64,000 bases of DNA from CAYPNF01 sp964411985 (GTDB lineage: Bacteria > Verrucomicrobiota > Verrucomicrobiia > Limisphaerales > J093). Numbering within the stretch: the first letter of the stretch is position 1; every line of letters begins with the position of its first letter. Location: contig CAYPNF010000011.1 in the NCBI GenBank assembly GCA_964411985.1, forward strand, positions 128,471 to 192,470. The letters are read 5' to 3'. Shown here piece after piece: positions 17,317 to 26,577 of the stretch. The translations under genes and the position numbers were made by a program. The notes below the pieces were generated by a model. It made no database searches. It saw nothing but the letters and a program-made list of their open reading frames with translations, and was not told the origin of the DNA.

Positions 17317-19058
17317 GAAGTGCCCTTGTCTATCTCTGTGCGAGGTCGCTCGGGAATATGTTAGCGGCGCAGTGGAAACGCTTGAAGAAACCCCAGTACC
17401 TGGCCGCCGCCTTGCTTGGGACTGCCTATCTGGGTTTCTTCCTGCTTCGCCCCTTTGTTTTGTCCCATTCCCAGCCCAACGGTCCATCCTTTCCCTCCTT
17501 CGTGGATGGCCGATGGCTGGAGACGATGGGTGCCGTCCTCGTGGCTCTCTATGTTGCCTTTTGCTGGCTCGTCCCGAGGAAGAGGGCCTTGCTGGACTTT
17601 ACGGAGGCTGAAATTGCTTTCTTGTTTCCTGCACCCCTTTCACGCCGCCAGCTCATAGGATTCAAGTTGGTGAAGTCACAGCTGAAACTCATGCCAGGCG
17701 CACTCCTGATGACCTTGCTCTGCACTCGTTCCGAGGATGGCTGGAGATCGGTCGCCCTGGTGTTCGCCTGGTGGCTGGCGCTCATGGTGCTTGAGTTCCA
17801 CGCCATGGTCGCCTCTTTTGTGCGCACCTTGTGGCTCGACTCCGGCATCGCCGGACGACGCAGGCTTTGGGTGGCGCGCGCTGGTGCCGCGCTCATTATT
17901 GTCGGGCTCTTTTCGTGGATCCTCCATGCCAGGAATCGCGTGGACGTCTCTTGGGGAGAGCCTGAGTTCTTCCAATCCTGGGGAGGATTCCTCTCCCAGG
18001 ACCCTTTCGCCCGGCTTCTGCTTTGGCCCTTCCGCATTCTGGTACGGCCCTTCACCGCAGTCGGGTGGCTCCCGCTCGTCGGAGCCTTATTAACTGCGGC
18101 GATCGCGGCGGGGATACACGCTTTTTGGATTCTTCGTTGTGATGTCGCCTTTGAAGAGGCTGCGCTGGCGCGTGCCAGGGAAAAGGCCCAAGCGGTCGCG
18201 CTCATGCAGGCGGGAAGGTCCTTGGCGGTTGGCGCTTTGGGACGCCGAGCTCCGGCTCCGTTCTCCTTGGCTCCGACTGGTCCCCGCTTCGTCGCACTCT
18301 TTTGGAAAAACCTGGTCGCCGCGCTCGCGCTGTTCAACCTGCGTTTCTGGTTGATCGTACTCGCTGGGCTTGTTCTCGCCATGACTCTCCTGCGCTTCGC
18401 TCTTCCCCAGGCCTTCGGAGACTGGGGGCGGATTGCGGGGATTTTCCTGATTGGCCTGTCTCCGCTGATTTTCATCATGGGGCCTTTCTTCGCACAGTTC
18501 GATCTGCGCCAGAACCTGGCACTCACTGACCTTCTGAAGACGTATCCTCTCCCGGGTTGGCAGATTGTCGTGGGTGAGCTGATGGCTCCAACACTGGTTC
18601 TCGCACTCGTGCAGGGTTGTTGTTCCGCGGCGATCCTAGTGCTTGCGCCGATCCCTCCTTTGGCCCGAATCGATTCATCGCTGCGCCTCACTTTGTTGGG
18701 CTGTCTGGTGGTGCTTCTGCCAGCCTTCAACTTTCTATGTCTTCTCGTTCTTAACGGTGCGGCGCTCCTCTTTCCCGCCTGGTTCCGCCTCGTAGGAGGC
18801 GCGGGAGCCGGTTTAGAGGCGCTCGGTCACCGTCTGCTGGTCATGTTGGGCTATGTGTTGGTGGTTGGCGGCGGGTTGCTTTTCCCCGCAGGGGCGTTCA
18901 TGGGACTATTTGCTCTGCTCAGGCCCTTCACGGGCCTCAACCTGGCTCTCTGTCCCGCCAGCTTGGTCGCCCTGATCCTGCTGTCAGGTGAGCTCGGCTA
19001 TTTGGTGTTTTTGCTCGGAAAACGCTTTGAAGAGATGGACGTTGCCACCGAGTCTTGA
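17313..19058 (+). CDS. ABC exporter membrane subunit
   Basis: The 581-residue product has about a dozen hydrophobic helices and matches the layout of the putative ABC exporter family (long permeases paired with ABC-2 type ATPases). The N-terminus is RSALVYLCARSLGNMLAAQWKRL in character: basic and amphipathic before the first helix. A cytoplasmic loop follows near residues 275-320 (ARAREKAQAVALMQAGRS). It is translationally coupled to the ATPase. Exosortase and polysaccharide genes follow, so export of an envelope component is possible but unproven. Confidence 0.85.
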   Translation: MRSALVYLCARSLGNMLAAQWKRLKKPQYLAAALLGTAYLGFFLLRPFVLSHSQPNGPSFPSFVDGRWLETMGAVLVALYVAFCWLVPRKRALLDFTEAEIAFLFPAPLSRRQLIGFKLVKSQLKLMPGALLMTLLCTRSEDGWRSVALVFAWWLALMVLEFHAMVASFVRTLWLDSGIAGRRRLWVARAGAALIIVGLFSWILHARNRVDVSWGEPEFFQSWGGFLSQDPFARLLLWPFRILVRPFTAVGWLPLVGALLTAAIAAGIHAFWILRCDVAFEEAALARAREKAQAVALMQAGRSLAVGALGRRAPAPFSLAPTGPRFVALFWKNLVAALALFNLRFWLIVLAGLVLAMTLLRFALPQAFGDWGRIAGIFLIGLSPLIFIMGPFFAQFDLRQNLALTDLLKTYPLPGWQIVVGELMAPTLVLALVQGCCSAAILVLAPIPPLARIDSSLRLTLLGCLVVLLPAFNFLCLLVLNGAALLFPAWFRLVGGAGAGLEALGHRLLVMLGYVLVVGGGLLFPAGAFMGLFALLRPFTGLNLALCPASLVALILLSGELGYLVFLLGKRFEEMDVATES

Positions 19059-19130
19059 TGACCTCCCTTGGTTGCCAGCTCCGATGGCCCATTCGTTTTT
19101 TATTGAGCAAACAGGCCCTCTTGTTGTCTG

Positions 19131-20153
19131 ATGTCTCTGGCTATCAAGATGTCAGAAAGTACACAATCGAAACCGAGCCTGTTCCAGGAATTTCGCCAGG
19201 ATTTTGCCCTCGTTTGGCCGAGGATCCCGGATAAGGGGTTGTTTCTGGGTTTGTTGGCCCTTTGGCTGTTGATCTTCCAGTTCATCGGCAATTCCACTTT
19301 CGGCTACGTCGATTCTCCGTCGCTTTTTGTCTGGCTCTCCCAGTGCTACAACCACGCCAACTCAGACGATAGCCACGGAAATCTTATCCCGTTTATTGTG
19401 TTGGGTTTATTGTGGTGGAAACGCAACGATTTCTTCGGTTTGGAACCCCGCGTTTGGTGGCCGGGATTAGGGATCCTGGCTGTTTCCATGATCCTCCATA
19501 TCCTCGGTTATTCCATCCAGCAGCAACGCGTCTCCGCTGTGGCTCTGTTCCTGGGAGGATTCAGCCTTATCGCGTTGGTTTGGGGATGGAAGGTCGCCAG
19601 GACGTGTCTGTTTCCGTACTTTCTTTTCGCCTTTAGCATCCCCACCAGCGCTGTGCTCGAGCCTCTCACCATCCCCCTTCGGTCCATCTCCACCGACATT
19701 TCGGTGGTGATCTGCCGTCACTTTTTGGGTATCCCGGTGATTCAGGAGGGTGTCCAGTTGATCGATCCGAAAGGAGGATACCACTACGAGGTCGCGGCTG
19801 CTTGCAGCGGGATTCGCAGCCTCATCACCTTGACGGCGGTAACCACGGTGTACGGCTTCCTCACCCTTCCTGGAATCTGGAGACGAGGGATCATGGTCCT
19901 TTCCGCCCTGCCTCTAGCCCTGCTGGGAAATGTGCTTCGCCTAGTCACGATCATTGTTGCCGCCCAGACCTTTGGACAAGCTGCTGGCGACTTTGTGCAC
20001 GAGTGGTTCGGATTCGTGAGTTTCGCCATCGCTCTCGGGGGGATGGCCCTCTTGGGTAAGTGGCTCCGTCCGCGGGAGTCTCAGGCTGGCCACCCTCCAA
20101 CGCCACCGTTGGAAAGAAGTGCCTCCGACGCGGCCTTGACACCCCAGAACTGA
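19131..20153 (+). CDS. Exosortase
   Basis: A 340-residue polytopic membrane transpeptidase-like enzyme of the exosortase/archaeosortase family, which processes C-terminal sorting signals such as PEP-CTERM. The catalytic triad is present: Cys225 in AAACSGIRSL, Arg270 in GNVLRLV and His290 in VHEWFGF. A second ATG at 19149 is an alternative start. The C-terminal 30 residues are a polar tail. It is 12 bases from the EpsI-like gene and upstream of sugar transferase genes, the arrangement of EPS-linked exosortases. No protein with a PEP-CTERM-like tail is in the window. Confidence 0.93.
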   Translation: MSLAIKMSESTQSKPSLFQEFRQDFALVWPRIPDKGLFLGLLALWLLIFQFIGNSTFGYVDSPSLFVWLSQCYNHANSDDSHGNLIPFIVLGLLWWKRNDFFGLEPRVWWPGLGILAVSMILHILGYSIQQQRVSAVALFLGGFSLIALVWGWKVARTCLFPYFLFAFSIPTSAVLEPLTIPLRSISTDISVVICRHFLGIPVIQEGVQLIDPKGGYHYEVAAACSGIRSLITLTAVTTVYGFLTLPGIWRRGIMVLSALPLALLGNVLRLVTIIVAAQTFGQAAGDFVHEWFGFVSFAIALGGMALLGKWLRPRESQAGHPPTPPLERSASDAALTPQN

Positions 20154-20165
20154 CCGTTTTGTGCT

Positions 20166-20996
20166 ATGGAATCTGAGCCGAGAAGAAACCTGCAGACACC
20201 GAAATGGACCGCGGCCATCTTGGCGGTCTTGATCATGGCATTGGGAGCCGGATTGCTTGCCGGCTCCAAGAAACACCAAAAGTTGGGAAAACCTGGGGTC
20301 AAACTGACCCAGCCTTCCGCAGGGGAAGCCGTCGTGGTTCATCTCCCCGAAAGAGTGCTCTCCTATACTTCTTCCGAGGTTCCTCCCACCCAAATTGAGC
20401 TCGATACCCTCCCCAAAGACACGACTTTCGGGCGACGCGTGTATACGGCTCCCGACGGATTCCAGCTACAGATGACCGTCGTGCTCATGGGGACTGATCG
20501 AACCAGTATTCACAAACCTGAGTACTGCCTCACCTCCCAGGGGTGGACGATCACGCAACAGGAATCGACCACCATCCCGATCGCCCGGCCCCATCCCTAT
20601 GCACTCCCTGTCCGGAAGTTCAGCACGGCTATTGTGGCGCAAGATACTGCGGGTAAAGCTATTCCGTGGAGAGGCCTTTACGTTTTTTGGTTCGTCTGCG
20701 AAAACCGGCTGACCTCCAGCCACTTCTCTCGCATAGGGTGGATTACTCGGGAGCTGCTTCTCCATGGAACTCTGCCCCGATGGGCCTATGCTTCCTGCCT
20801 GGTGACTTTCCCTCCAGGAAAGGAAGATCTGGCTTACCAACGACTGGAGGAATTCTTGTCGGCTTCCGTGCCCGAGTTTCAGATCACCACCTTGCCTCCC
20901 GGGCTGGCTGAGATTGCACCCGCTGCACCCGATTCCGGCATTGCCTATTTGAACAACGTAAGATCTGATGAAAGTCTTGGCGCGGTTGCCCCCTGA
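20166..20996 (+). CDS. EpsI-like exosortase-associated protein
   Basis: The 276-residue product has one N-terminal membrane helix (ILAVLIMALGAGLLAG) and a periplasmic domain with IHKPEYCLTSQGW near residue 115, the HxPExC...GW signature of the EpsI family, often fused to or next to exosortases. EpsI proteins are needed for exopolysaccharide formation in methanol-grown Methylobacillus, but their chemistry is not known. The C-terminal region after residue 245 is low complexity. Position directly after exosortase supports the assignment. Confidence 0.85.
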   Translation: MESEPRRNLQTPKWTAAILAVLIMALGAGLLAGSKKHQKLGKPGVKLTQPSAGEAVVVHLPERVLSYTSSEVPPTQIELDTLPKDTTFGRRVYTAPDGFQLQMTVVLMGTDRTSIHKPEYCLTSQGWTITQQESTTIPIARPHPYALPVRKFSTAIVAQDTAGKAIPWRGLYVFWFVCENRLTSSHFSRIGWITRELLLHGTLPRWAYASCLVTFPPGKEDLAYQRLEEFLSASVPEFQITTLPPGLAEIAPAAPDSGIAYLNNVRSDESLGAVAP

Positions 20997-21042
20997 ACGC
21001 CTGCCTTCGCTGATGGGAACCAATCGCAGCTGCCGTTAAGAG

Positions 21043-22440
21043 ATGTTAAGCCGACAGAAAGAGTTTCGAGGCAGAATTCAGATGGCGCTGGACACAGCGC
21101 TGTTCGCTCTCGCCTATTACCTTGCCTACCTTCTCCGGGTGAGCTTGCCAGCCGAGTTGTTTGGGCCAGGGAAGGACATTGCGAGTTTTGACTCCTATAT
21201 CTGGCTCTATTTCCTCATCCTTCCCTGCACACCACTTGCACTGAATCTCCAGGGATTCTACTCGCGTCCGCTGCTGTCTGCCCGCCGCTTGGTCTGGTGG
21301 CAGCTCTTCAAGGCCTGTGCTTGGTTGGCGATCGGTTTGATCATCTACTTGTGGCTTGTCCGGGAGAAAGGATACGTCGCCCGCTCCGTCATTCCGTTCT
21401 TCGCGGGCATCGGGTTTCTGCTCGTGGCCCTCAAGGAGGAGATCATACGGCGATGGTATGTGCGGCAGGCCGACAGTCCCCAATACGGGAAACGACTCAT
21501 CCTAGTGGGTACGCCCGAGGAGACCGTGCGTCTGCAAAAAGACATCGCCCGCAGCCAGAAGGACGGGTATTCCGTCGTCGCGTTGCTGAACCTGAACGAG
21601 GCCCCCGTCCAAGAACTGGTGGAGATGCTCCATGAGCATTCGGCCAATACGGTGGTCCTGGCGGCAAAACACACTTATTTCGGCCAAATCGAGCAAGCGA
21701 TTGAGGTCTGCGAGCGGGAGGGGGTGGAGGTCTGGTTGCGTGCGGATTTCTTCAAGACCCAGGTGTCCCAGACCACAGTGGATGACCTGTATGGCCTTCC
21801 GATGCTCGTCTTCCGTTCCGTGCCGGAGGTAGCCTGGCCGGGCTTGCTGAAAGGCGCAATTGATCTTTTTGGAGCGGCCTTCTTGCTCGGCCTGCTCTGC
21901 GTCCCCATGCTCCTCGTGGCGGCCGCCATCAAGCTGACCTCCCGAGGGCCGGTGCTGTTTCGCCAGGAACGGAGCGGACTCAATGGCCGCCCCTTTACCA
22001 TGCTAAAATTCCGTTCCATGGCGACCGACGCCGAGCAGCGAAAGCATGAGTTGGAGAAGCTCAACGAGATGAGCGGTCCGGTTTTCAAAGTGACCAACGA
22101 CCCGCGCGTCACCCCCTTGGGGCGGTTCCTGCGCAAGTGGAGCCTGGACGAGCTTCCCCAACTCCTCAATGTGTTCCGCGGCGAAATGAGCCTGGTGGGA
22201 CCCCGTCCACTGCCCGTCACCGAGGTGAAGCGCTTCGACGATCCCTGTCACCGTCGACGTTTAAGCGTGAAGCCTGGCTTGACCTGTCTTTGGCAGGTAA
22301 GCGGGCGCAACAATGTCACTGATTTCAAGGAGTGGGTGCGTTTGGACCTGGAGTATATTGATAACTGGTCGCTTTGGCTCGACATCAAGATTCTGCTCAA
22401 GACCATCCCTGCTGTTTTCTCGGGAACGGGCGCCAAGTGA
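21043..22440 (+). CDS. Polyprenyl-phosphate sugar-1-phosphate transferase (WcaJ/EpsE type)
   Basis: This enzyme should transfer a sugar phosphate from a UDP-sugar to undecaprenyl phosphate, the first step in building an exopolysaccharide repeat. The 465-residue product has four N-terminal helices (residues 10-130), a Rossmann-like middle domain (RLILVGTPEETVRLQ) and a fifth helix before the catalytic domain, with KFRSMATDAE, LRKWSLDELPQLLNVFRG, MSLVGPRPL and KPGLTCLWQVSGR. All motifs of the bacterial sugar transferase family are intact. taagag lies just upstream of ATG 21043. Which sugar is used cannot be read from the sequence. Confidence 0.93.
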   Translation: MLSRQKEFRGRIQMALDTALFALAYYLAYLLRVSLPAELFGPGKDIASFDSYIWLYFLILPCTPLALNLQGFYSRPLLSARRLVWWQLFKACAWLAIGLIIYLWLVREKGYVARSVIPFFAGIGFLLVALKEEIIRRWYVRQADSPQYGKRLILVGTPEETVRLQKDIARSQKDGYSVVALLNLNEAPVQELVEMLHEHSANTVVLAAKHTYFGQIEQAIEVCEREGVEVWLRADFFKTQVSQTTVDDLYGLPMLVFRSVPEVAWPGLLKGAIDLFGAAFLLGLLCVPMLLVAAAIKLTSRGPVLFRQERSGLNGRPFTMLKFRSMATDAEQRKHELEKLNEMSGPVFKVTNDPRVTPLGRFLRKWSLDELPQLLNVFRGEMSLVGPRPLPVTEVKRFDDPCHRRRLSVKPGLTCLWQVSGRNNVTDFKEWVRLDLEYIDNWSLWLDIKILLKTIPAVFSGTGAK

Positions 22441-22499
22441 GATTCGCTCTGAGACTCTTCTCGACATAAGCCGGGGCACTGGTTCAAGATGCACTTTCT

Positions 22500-23474
22500 A
22501 TGACGCGCAAATCGGTCCCCAAGAATCCTACGTCGGTCGTGACTGGCGGCGCGGGGTTCCTGGGATCTCATTTGGTGGACCTCCTCCTTCAGCGCGGGCA
22601 TAAGGTTGTCATCCTGGACAACCTGGTGACGGGTAACACAGACAACATCGCCCATCATGCCGGAAACAAGAACCTGAGGTTCATTCTTCAGGATGTCACC
22701 GAGTACTTGTTCATCGATGGCCCCGTCGATTATGTTTGGCACTTCGCTTCCCCGGCCAGCCCGGTGGACTATCGAGAATTGCCCATCCAGACTCTGAAGG
22801 TCGGCTCTCTCGGTACGCACAAGGCTCTCGGTTTGGCGATGCACAAAGGTGCCAGGTTTCTGCTCGCTTCGACTTCGGAGGTCTATGGTGACCCTCTCGT
22901 GCATCCCCAAACCGAGGACTATTGGGGAAATGTCAATCCGATCGGTCCGCGTGGGTGTTACGACGAAGCCAAGAGATTCGCCGAAGCCTTGGCGATGGCC
23001 TACCACGAGGAGCATGGCTTGGAGACCCGCATCGTCCGGATTTTTAACACATACGGCCCCCGGATGCGCCTCCAAGATGGCCGCGTGGTACCCGCTTTTG
23101 TCAGTCAGGCGCTGAACCATAAACCGATCACCGTGTTCGGCGATGGCGGGCAAACACGAAGTTTTTGTTACTGTGCTGACCTCATCGAAGGCATATATCG
23201 CCTAATGATGAGTAAGTCGCATCTTCCGGTGAACATTGGTAATCCACACGAAATGAGTGTGTTGGAGTTTGCCAAGGCTATTATCCACATTACAGGCTCC
23301 AGGAGTCGGATCGTATTTCGACCCCTCCCGCAAGATGATCCAAAACAAAGGCGTCCAGACATCAATCGGGCGCGAAACTTGCTTAAATGGGAGCCAAGTG
23401 TAACCCTCGATGAAGGTTTGCGAAAAACGATTGATTGGTTTCGTGCTCACCGCGAGCGAAGCGGCGCGCAGTGA
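22500..23474 (+). CDS. UDP-glucuronate decarboxylase-like NAD-dependent epimerase/dehydratase
   Basis: A 324-residue extended short-chain dehydrogenase with the NAD motif TGGAGFLGSH, the catalytic STSEVYGDP Thr/Ser, YDEAKRFAE (YxxxK) and RIFNTYGPRM. The combination HFASPASPVDY, GPRGCYDEAKR and NTYGPRM is characteristic of UDP-xylose synthase (UXS), which turns UDP-glucuronate into UDP-xylose. It likely supplies a sugar nucleotide to the exopolysaccharide made with the upstream sugar transferase. Confidence 0.9.
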   Translation: MTRKSVPKNPTSVVTGGAGFLGSHLVDLLLQRGHKVVILDNLVTGNTDNIAHHAGNKNLRFILQDVTEYLFIDGPVDYVWHFASPASPVDYRELPIQTLKVGSLGTHKALGLAMHKGARFLLASTSEVYGDPLVHPQTEDYWGNVNPIGPRGCYDEAKRFAEALAMAYHEEHGLETRIVRIFNTYGPRMRLQDGRVVPAFVSQALNHKPITVFGDGGQTRSFCYCADLIEGIYRLMMSKSHLPVNIGNPHEMSVLEFAKAIIHITGSRSRIVFRPLPQDDPKQRRPDINRARNLLKWEPSVTLDEGLRKTIDWFRAHRERSGAQ

Positions 23475-23621
23475 GCGGACGGGAAAAAACGCCAGCAGCG
23501 AAGCTTTTTATATTTGACCATAGGGATTATTTCCAGTAACCAGCACCGGACTTTCTCGACACGGTTCCAGTCTGGTCTATTTTGAGTCCGACTATTTCCT
23601 AAGCAGAGTCGAGAGGATCGA

Positions 23622-25505
23622 ATGTTAAGTTCAAAGTCATTTCTATGCATCGACTTTGGGGCGGGCAGCCTCAAGGTGGCCGAGTTTGACCTCAATGAGA
23701 CGGGGGGGTTACGTCTCTTGAAGTATGGTCTGAAACCGCTCGGCTTGGCCGGGTCCCAGGATGCCGCCCGCGAAGGGGTGGTGACCCGCGGCTTACAGGA
23801 GTTGACCTCCGGCAAGGCTTTCGGCGCCAAAGCTTGCAGCGTTTGCGCTCCCGGCTTTCACGTCTTCTCCAAGTTCATCAAACTTCCGCAAGCCGACTCT
23901 TCGAAGATCAAGCAGATCATTCAGTACGAGGCTCAGCAAAACGTCCCCTTCCCTCTGGAAGAGGTCGTCTGGGACTATCAGATCCTCGGCACGCTTCCCT
24001 CAGGCGAATTGGAGGTTCTCCTTGTTGCGATCAAGGCGGACATTGTTGAAAGTCTTTTCAAGGTATCTGGAAGTGCGGGCCTGAGATTGGACTTGGTGGA
24101 TGTCTCGCCAGCCGCGCTCTGTAACTCTTTCCGTTTTAATTACGGCGACATTGAGGGTTGCACGATGCTCCTCGATATTGGAGCCAAGACCAGCAATGTG
24201 CTCTTCTTCGAGAAGGGCAAAGTCTACACGCGCAGCATCAACATTGGCGCCAACTCCATCACCCAGGATTTTGCGGTCGAGTCGAAATTACCTTTCGCGG
24301 AGGCGGAGAAGGTTAAGATCGCCGAGGGCTTTGTCAGTCTTGGCGGTGCCTACGAGGAACCGGATAGCGCCCGGCAGGCCGCCGTTTCCAAGATTGCGCG
24401 CCAGGTCATGACCCGGTTGCACATCCAGGTGAACCAGACCATCCAGTTCTATCGCAGTCAGCAAGGCGGCAGCGCCCCGCAGAGGTTGTTCCTCGCAGGC
24501 GGGGCTTCCATCATGGCTTACACCAAAGAGTTTTTTGCGGAAAAACTCAATGTGCCGGTGGAGTACTTCAATCCTTTCCGCAATATCCAGATCGATCCAT
24601 CCGTCAACCTCGAAGAGTTGGCCAAGGTCGCTCATGCTTTTGGGGAAGTGGTGGGGTTGGGGCTGCGAACCCCAACTCAATGCCCGGTCGAGCTCAACCT
24701 GATTCCTAAGAAGATCCTGAAACAGCAGGAACTGAATCAGAAGAAACCCTATTTCGTAGCCACCGTCTTCAGTCTCATTCTGGTGGTTTTCGCTATGGGT
24801 TGGTATTTTGACAAGGTGGCTGCCGTGAAGCAGGCCACCATTGATGAACGAACTCCGGCCGTAACTCAACTGCAGGATAAAGCCAAGCAGTTGACTGACG
24901 CCATGGCGGCGAAGAAGCGCACCGAGGAGGTCGTCAACCAGTATTCTGAATGGATGGCATCCAGGTTCGTCTGGGCAGACATCGTTACGGAGTTGGGGCA
25001 GAAGCTGAAAACAGTGGAGGTCGCCATGTCCCGGCCCGGAGCGAAAGCGGGTCTCTGGATTGAGAAGATGTCACCTGAAGGTTTTGAGCCGGCTGAGCCT
25101 GAGGCCGAGAAGACCGATGGCGAAGGTGGGGCGCGCCCGATGATGGATATCCGGATGATGATGCGTTATGGCTTGGTCCCGAAGAACTTCACGCTGAAAG
25201 AGAATGCGGGTGGCGAGGCGGCAGGTGGCGAGGCGCCCGAGGGGGAGGCGGCTAAGAAACCCCAGAAGAACACCAACGAGCTGGCCGTCATCAACCTGAC
25301 CTGTAAAGCGGTCAGCTGGAACAAGCTCTTTCCCACTGCCGACTCCGAGCTAGCGATCGCGTTCGAGAAGGAGTTGCAGAACAGCCAGCTTTTCCTGAGC
25401 GGCACCAATGGCACCCAATTGTCGGGCAGCATGCAGCAAGACGAGGCGACAAGCACGTTCACTTTTGATGTGCGCCTGAAGCTCAAGAAGCCCATCTCAC
25501 TCTAA
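23622..25505 (+). CDS. pilM: PilM-PilN fusion, type IV pilus assembly ATPase-fold protein
   Basis: The first 350 residues are an actin-fold PilM (FLCIDFGAGSLKVAEF, IIQYEAQQNVPFPLEE, MLLDIGAKTSNVLFF, RLFLAGGASIM). Then come one membrane helix (about residues 382-402) and a PilN-like periplasmic domain with a coiled segment, followed by a Gly/Ala/Glu-rich linker near residue 530. In Proteobacteria PilM and PilN are separate, bound through an N-terminal PilN peptide; here they are one chain of 627 residues. gagagga lies just before ATG 23622. This gene opens the pilus/secretin operon and resembles the Akkermansia Amuc_1101 position. Confidence 0.88.
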   Translation: MLSSKSFLCIDFGAGSLKVAEFDLNETGGLRLLKYGLKPLGLAGSQDAAREGVVTRGLQELTSGKAFGAKACSVCAPGFHVFSKFIKLPQADSSKIKQIIQYEAQQNVPFPLEEVVWDYQILGTLPSGELEVLLVAIKADIVESLFKVSGSAGLRLDLVDVSPAALCNSFRFNYGDIEGCTMLLDIGAKTSNVLFFEKGKVYTRSINIGANSITQDFAVESKLPFAEAEKVKIAEGFVSLGGAYEEPDSARQAAVSKIARQVMTRLHIQVNQTIQFYRSQQGGSAPQRLFLAGGASIMAYTKEFFAEKLNVPVEYFNPFRNIQIDPSVNLEELAKVAHAFGEVVGLGLRTPTQCPVELNLIPKKILKQQELNQKKPYFVATVFSLILVVFAMGWYFDKVAAVKQATIDERTPAVTQLQDKAKQLTDAMAAKKRTEEVVNQYSEWMASRFVWADIVTELGQKLKTVEVAMSRPGAKAGLWIEKMSPEGFEPAEPEAEKTDGEGGARPMMDIRMMMRYGLVPKNFTLKENAGGEAAGGEAPEGEAAKKPQKNTNELAVINLTCKAVSWNKLFPTADSELAIAFEKELQNSQLFLSGTNGTQLSGSMQQDEATSTFTFDVRLKLKKPISL

Positions 25506-25506
25506 T

Positions 25507-26574
25507 ATGGCCTGGCTTAAGAAGAATCTCTTGCTGGTGGTTGGCAGTGTCATCGCATTGGCCCTGCTGGGTTATGCAGGGTTTTTCCTGTTTACCAAGA
25601 AACAGCTGGAATCGACCGTGACGGAGGCGCTGAACGCGCAGACTGCCGAATACGACACTTTGGTCAACTCAAAGCCCCACCCGGGTAACGACAAGGTGAA
25701 CAACATCGAGGAGGCCAAGAAGCAGGACAAGGAACTCCAGGCGTTTCTTACGGAGATACAGAAAACCTTCGTGCCGGTGGACTATCCAACAAATCTCGAC
25801 AGCGGGAAGTTTAAACTGCTGCTGGACAATACCATCGATGAGCTTCAACGGTCGGCAGACCGGGCTGGCGTGAAGCTGCCGCAGAATTATTACTTCACCT
25901 TTTCCAACCAGAAATCGATGATGTCCTTCGAGAAGGGCACCATCGTACCCATGGCGGCCATGTTGGCGGAAATGCGCGAGATCAGCAAGGTGCTGATCGG
26001 TGCTCGGGTTCTTTCGATCGATAGCGCTCGCCGGGTGGCCGTGACCTCGCAGGACACGCCCTCCGCTACGCCGGGTCAATCGGATTTTTGGACCAAGAAG
26101 CCCCAGACCAACGATCTCGCGGTGACCATGCCCTACGAGTTTACTTTCCATTGTTTCGCTGGGGAGTTGGGATCGGTCTTGGAGGGGCTTTATCGCAGCC
26201 CCCACTGTTTCTTCATCAAGCAACTGGTGGTGGATACGACCCTTTCCCCGCTGCTGGACAAAGGTGCGGCTGAAGCGGCCCAAAACGGGGAATCGTCGAC
26301 TACGGGTCCCAACAGCTCCATGATGATGTACATGCGCCGATACGGCCGCACGCCGGGCCGTATGGGAGCCCCGCCTCCTGAGATGCTGCAGCCTGCGCCT
26401 ACCACCCCCACCGGTAATATTCTCGATGAAAAACCCTTCCGCGTGGTCATGTGGGTCGAAGCCGTGCGGACCAAAGATTTGAGCAAAGAAGCCAAACCAG
26501 CCAGGCCAGCGCGAGTGCCAACACCAGCTGATGGCGGAGAAGCAGCTCCCGACGCAGCCCCCGCCAGCAACTAA
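25507..26574 (+). CDS. Amuc_1100-like bitopic protein (PilO position)
   Basis: A 355-residue protein with one N-terminal helix (LLLVVGSVIALALLGYAGFF), a coiled-coil stretch (residues 35-85, rich in Glu/Lys/Asn) and an alpha/beta periplasmic domain (VTMPYEFTFHCFAGELGSVLEGLYRSPHC, quoted here only as a segment near residues 200-230 of the ferredoxin-like half). The order after PilM-PilN and before the secretin equals that of Amuc_1100 in Akkermansia, a pilus-associated outer surface protein. Alignment of gene order rather than strong identity supports this. The tail is Pro/Ala-rich. It starts 1 base after the pilM stop. Confidence 0.72.
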   Translation: MAWLKKNLLLVVGSVIALALLGYAGFFLFTKKQLESTVTEALNAQTAEYDTLVNSKPHPGNDKVNNIEEAKKQDKELQAFLTEIQKTFVPVDYPTNLDSGKFKLLLDNTIDELQRSADRAGVKLPQNYYFTFSNQKSMMSFEKGTIVPMAAMLAEMREISKVLIGARVLSIDSARRVAVTSQDTPSATPGQSDFWTKKPQTNDLAVTMPYEFTFHCFAGELGSVLEGLYRSPHCFFIKQLVVDTTLSPLLDKGAAEAAQNGESSTTGPNSSMMMYMRRYGRTPGRMGAPPPEMLQPAPTTPTGNILDEKPFRVVMWVEAVRTKDLSKEAKPARPARVPTPADGGEAAPDAAPASN

Positions 26575-26577
26575 GCC

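Noticed and set aside
17549..18730. A 393-codon antisense frame in the ABC exporter subunit
   Set aside because: The product is Ser/Arg-rich without domains; the sense strand is a clear membrane protein coupled to its ATPase.
23514..23542. A sigma-70 promoter (ttgacc with 17-base spacing to taacca) before pilM
   Set aside because: The -10 hexamer matches poorly and similar matches are expected by chance; not listed as a feature.
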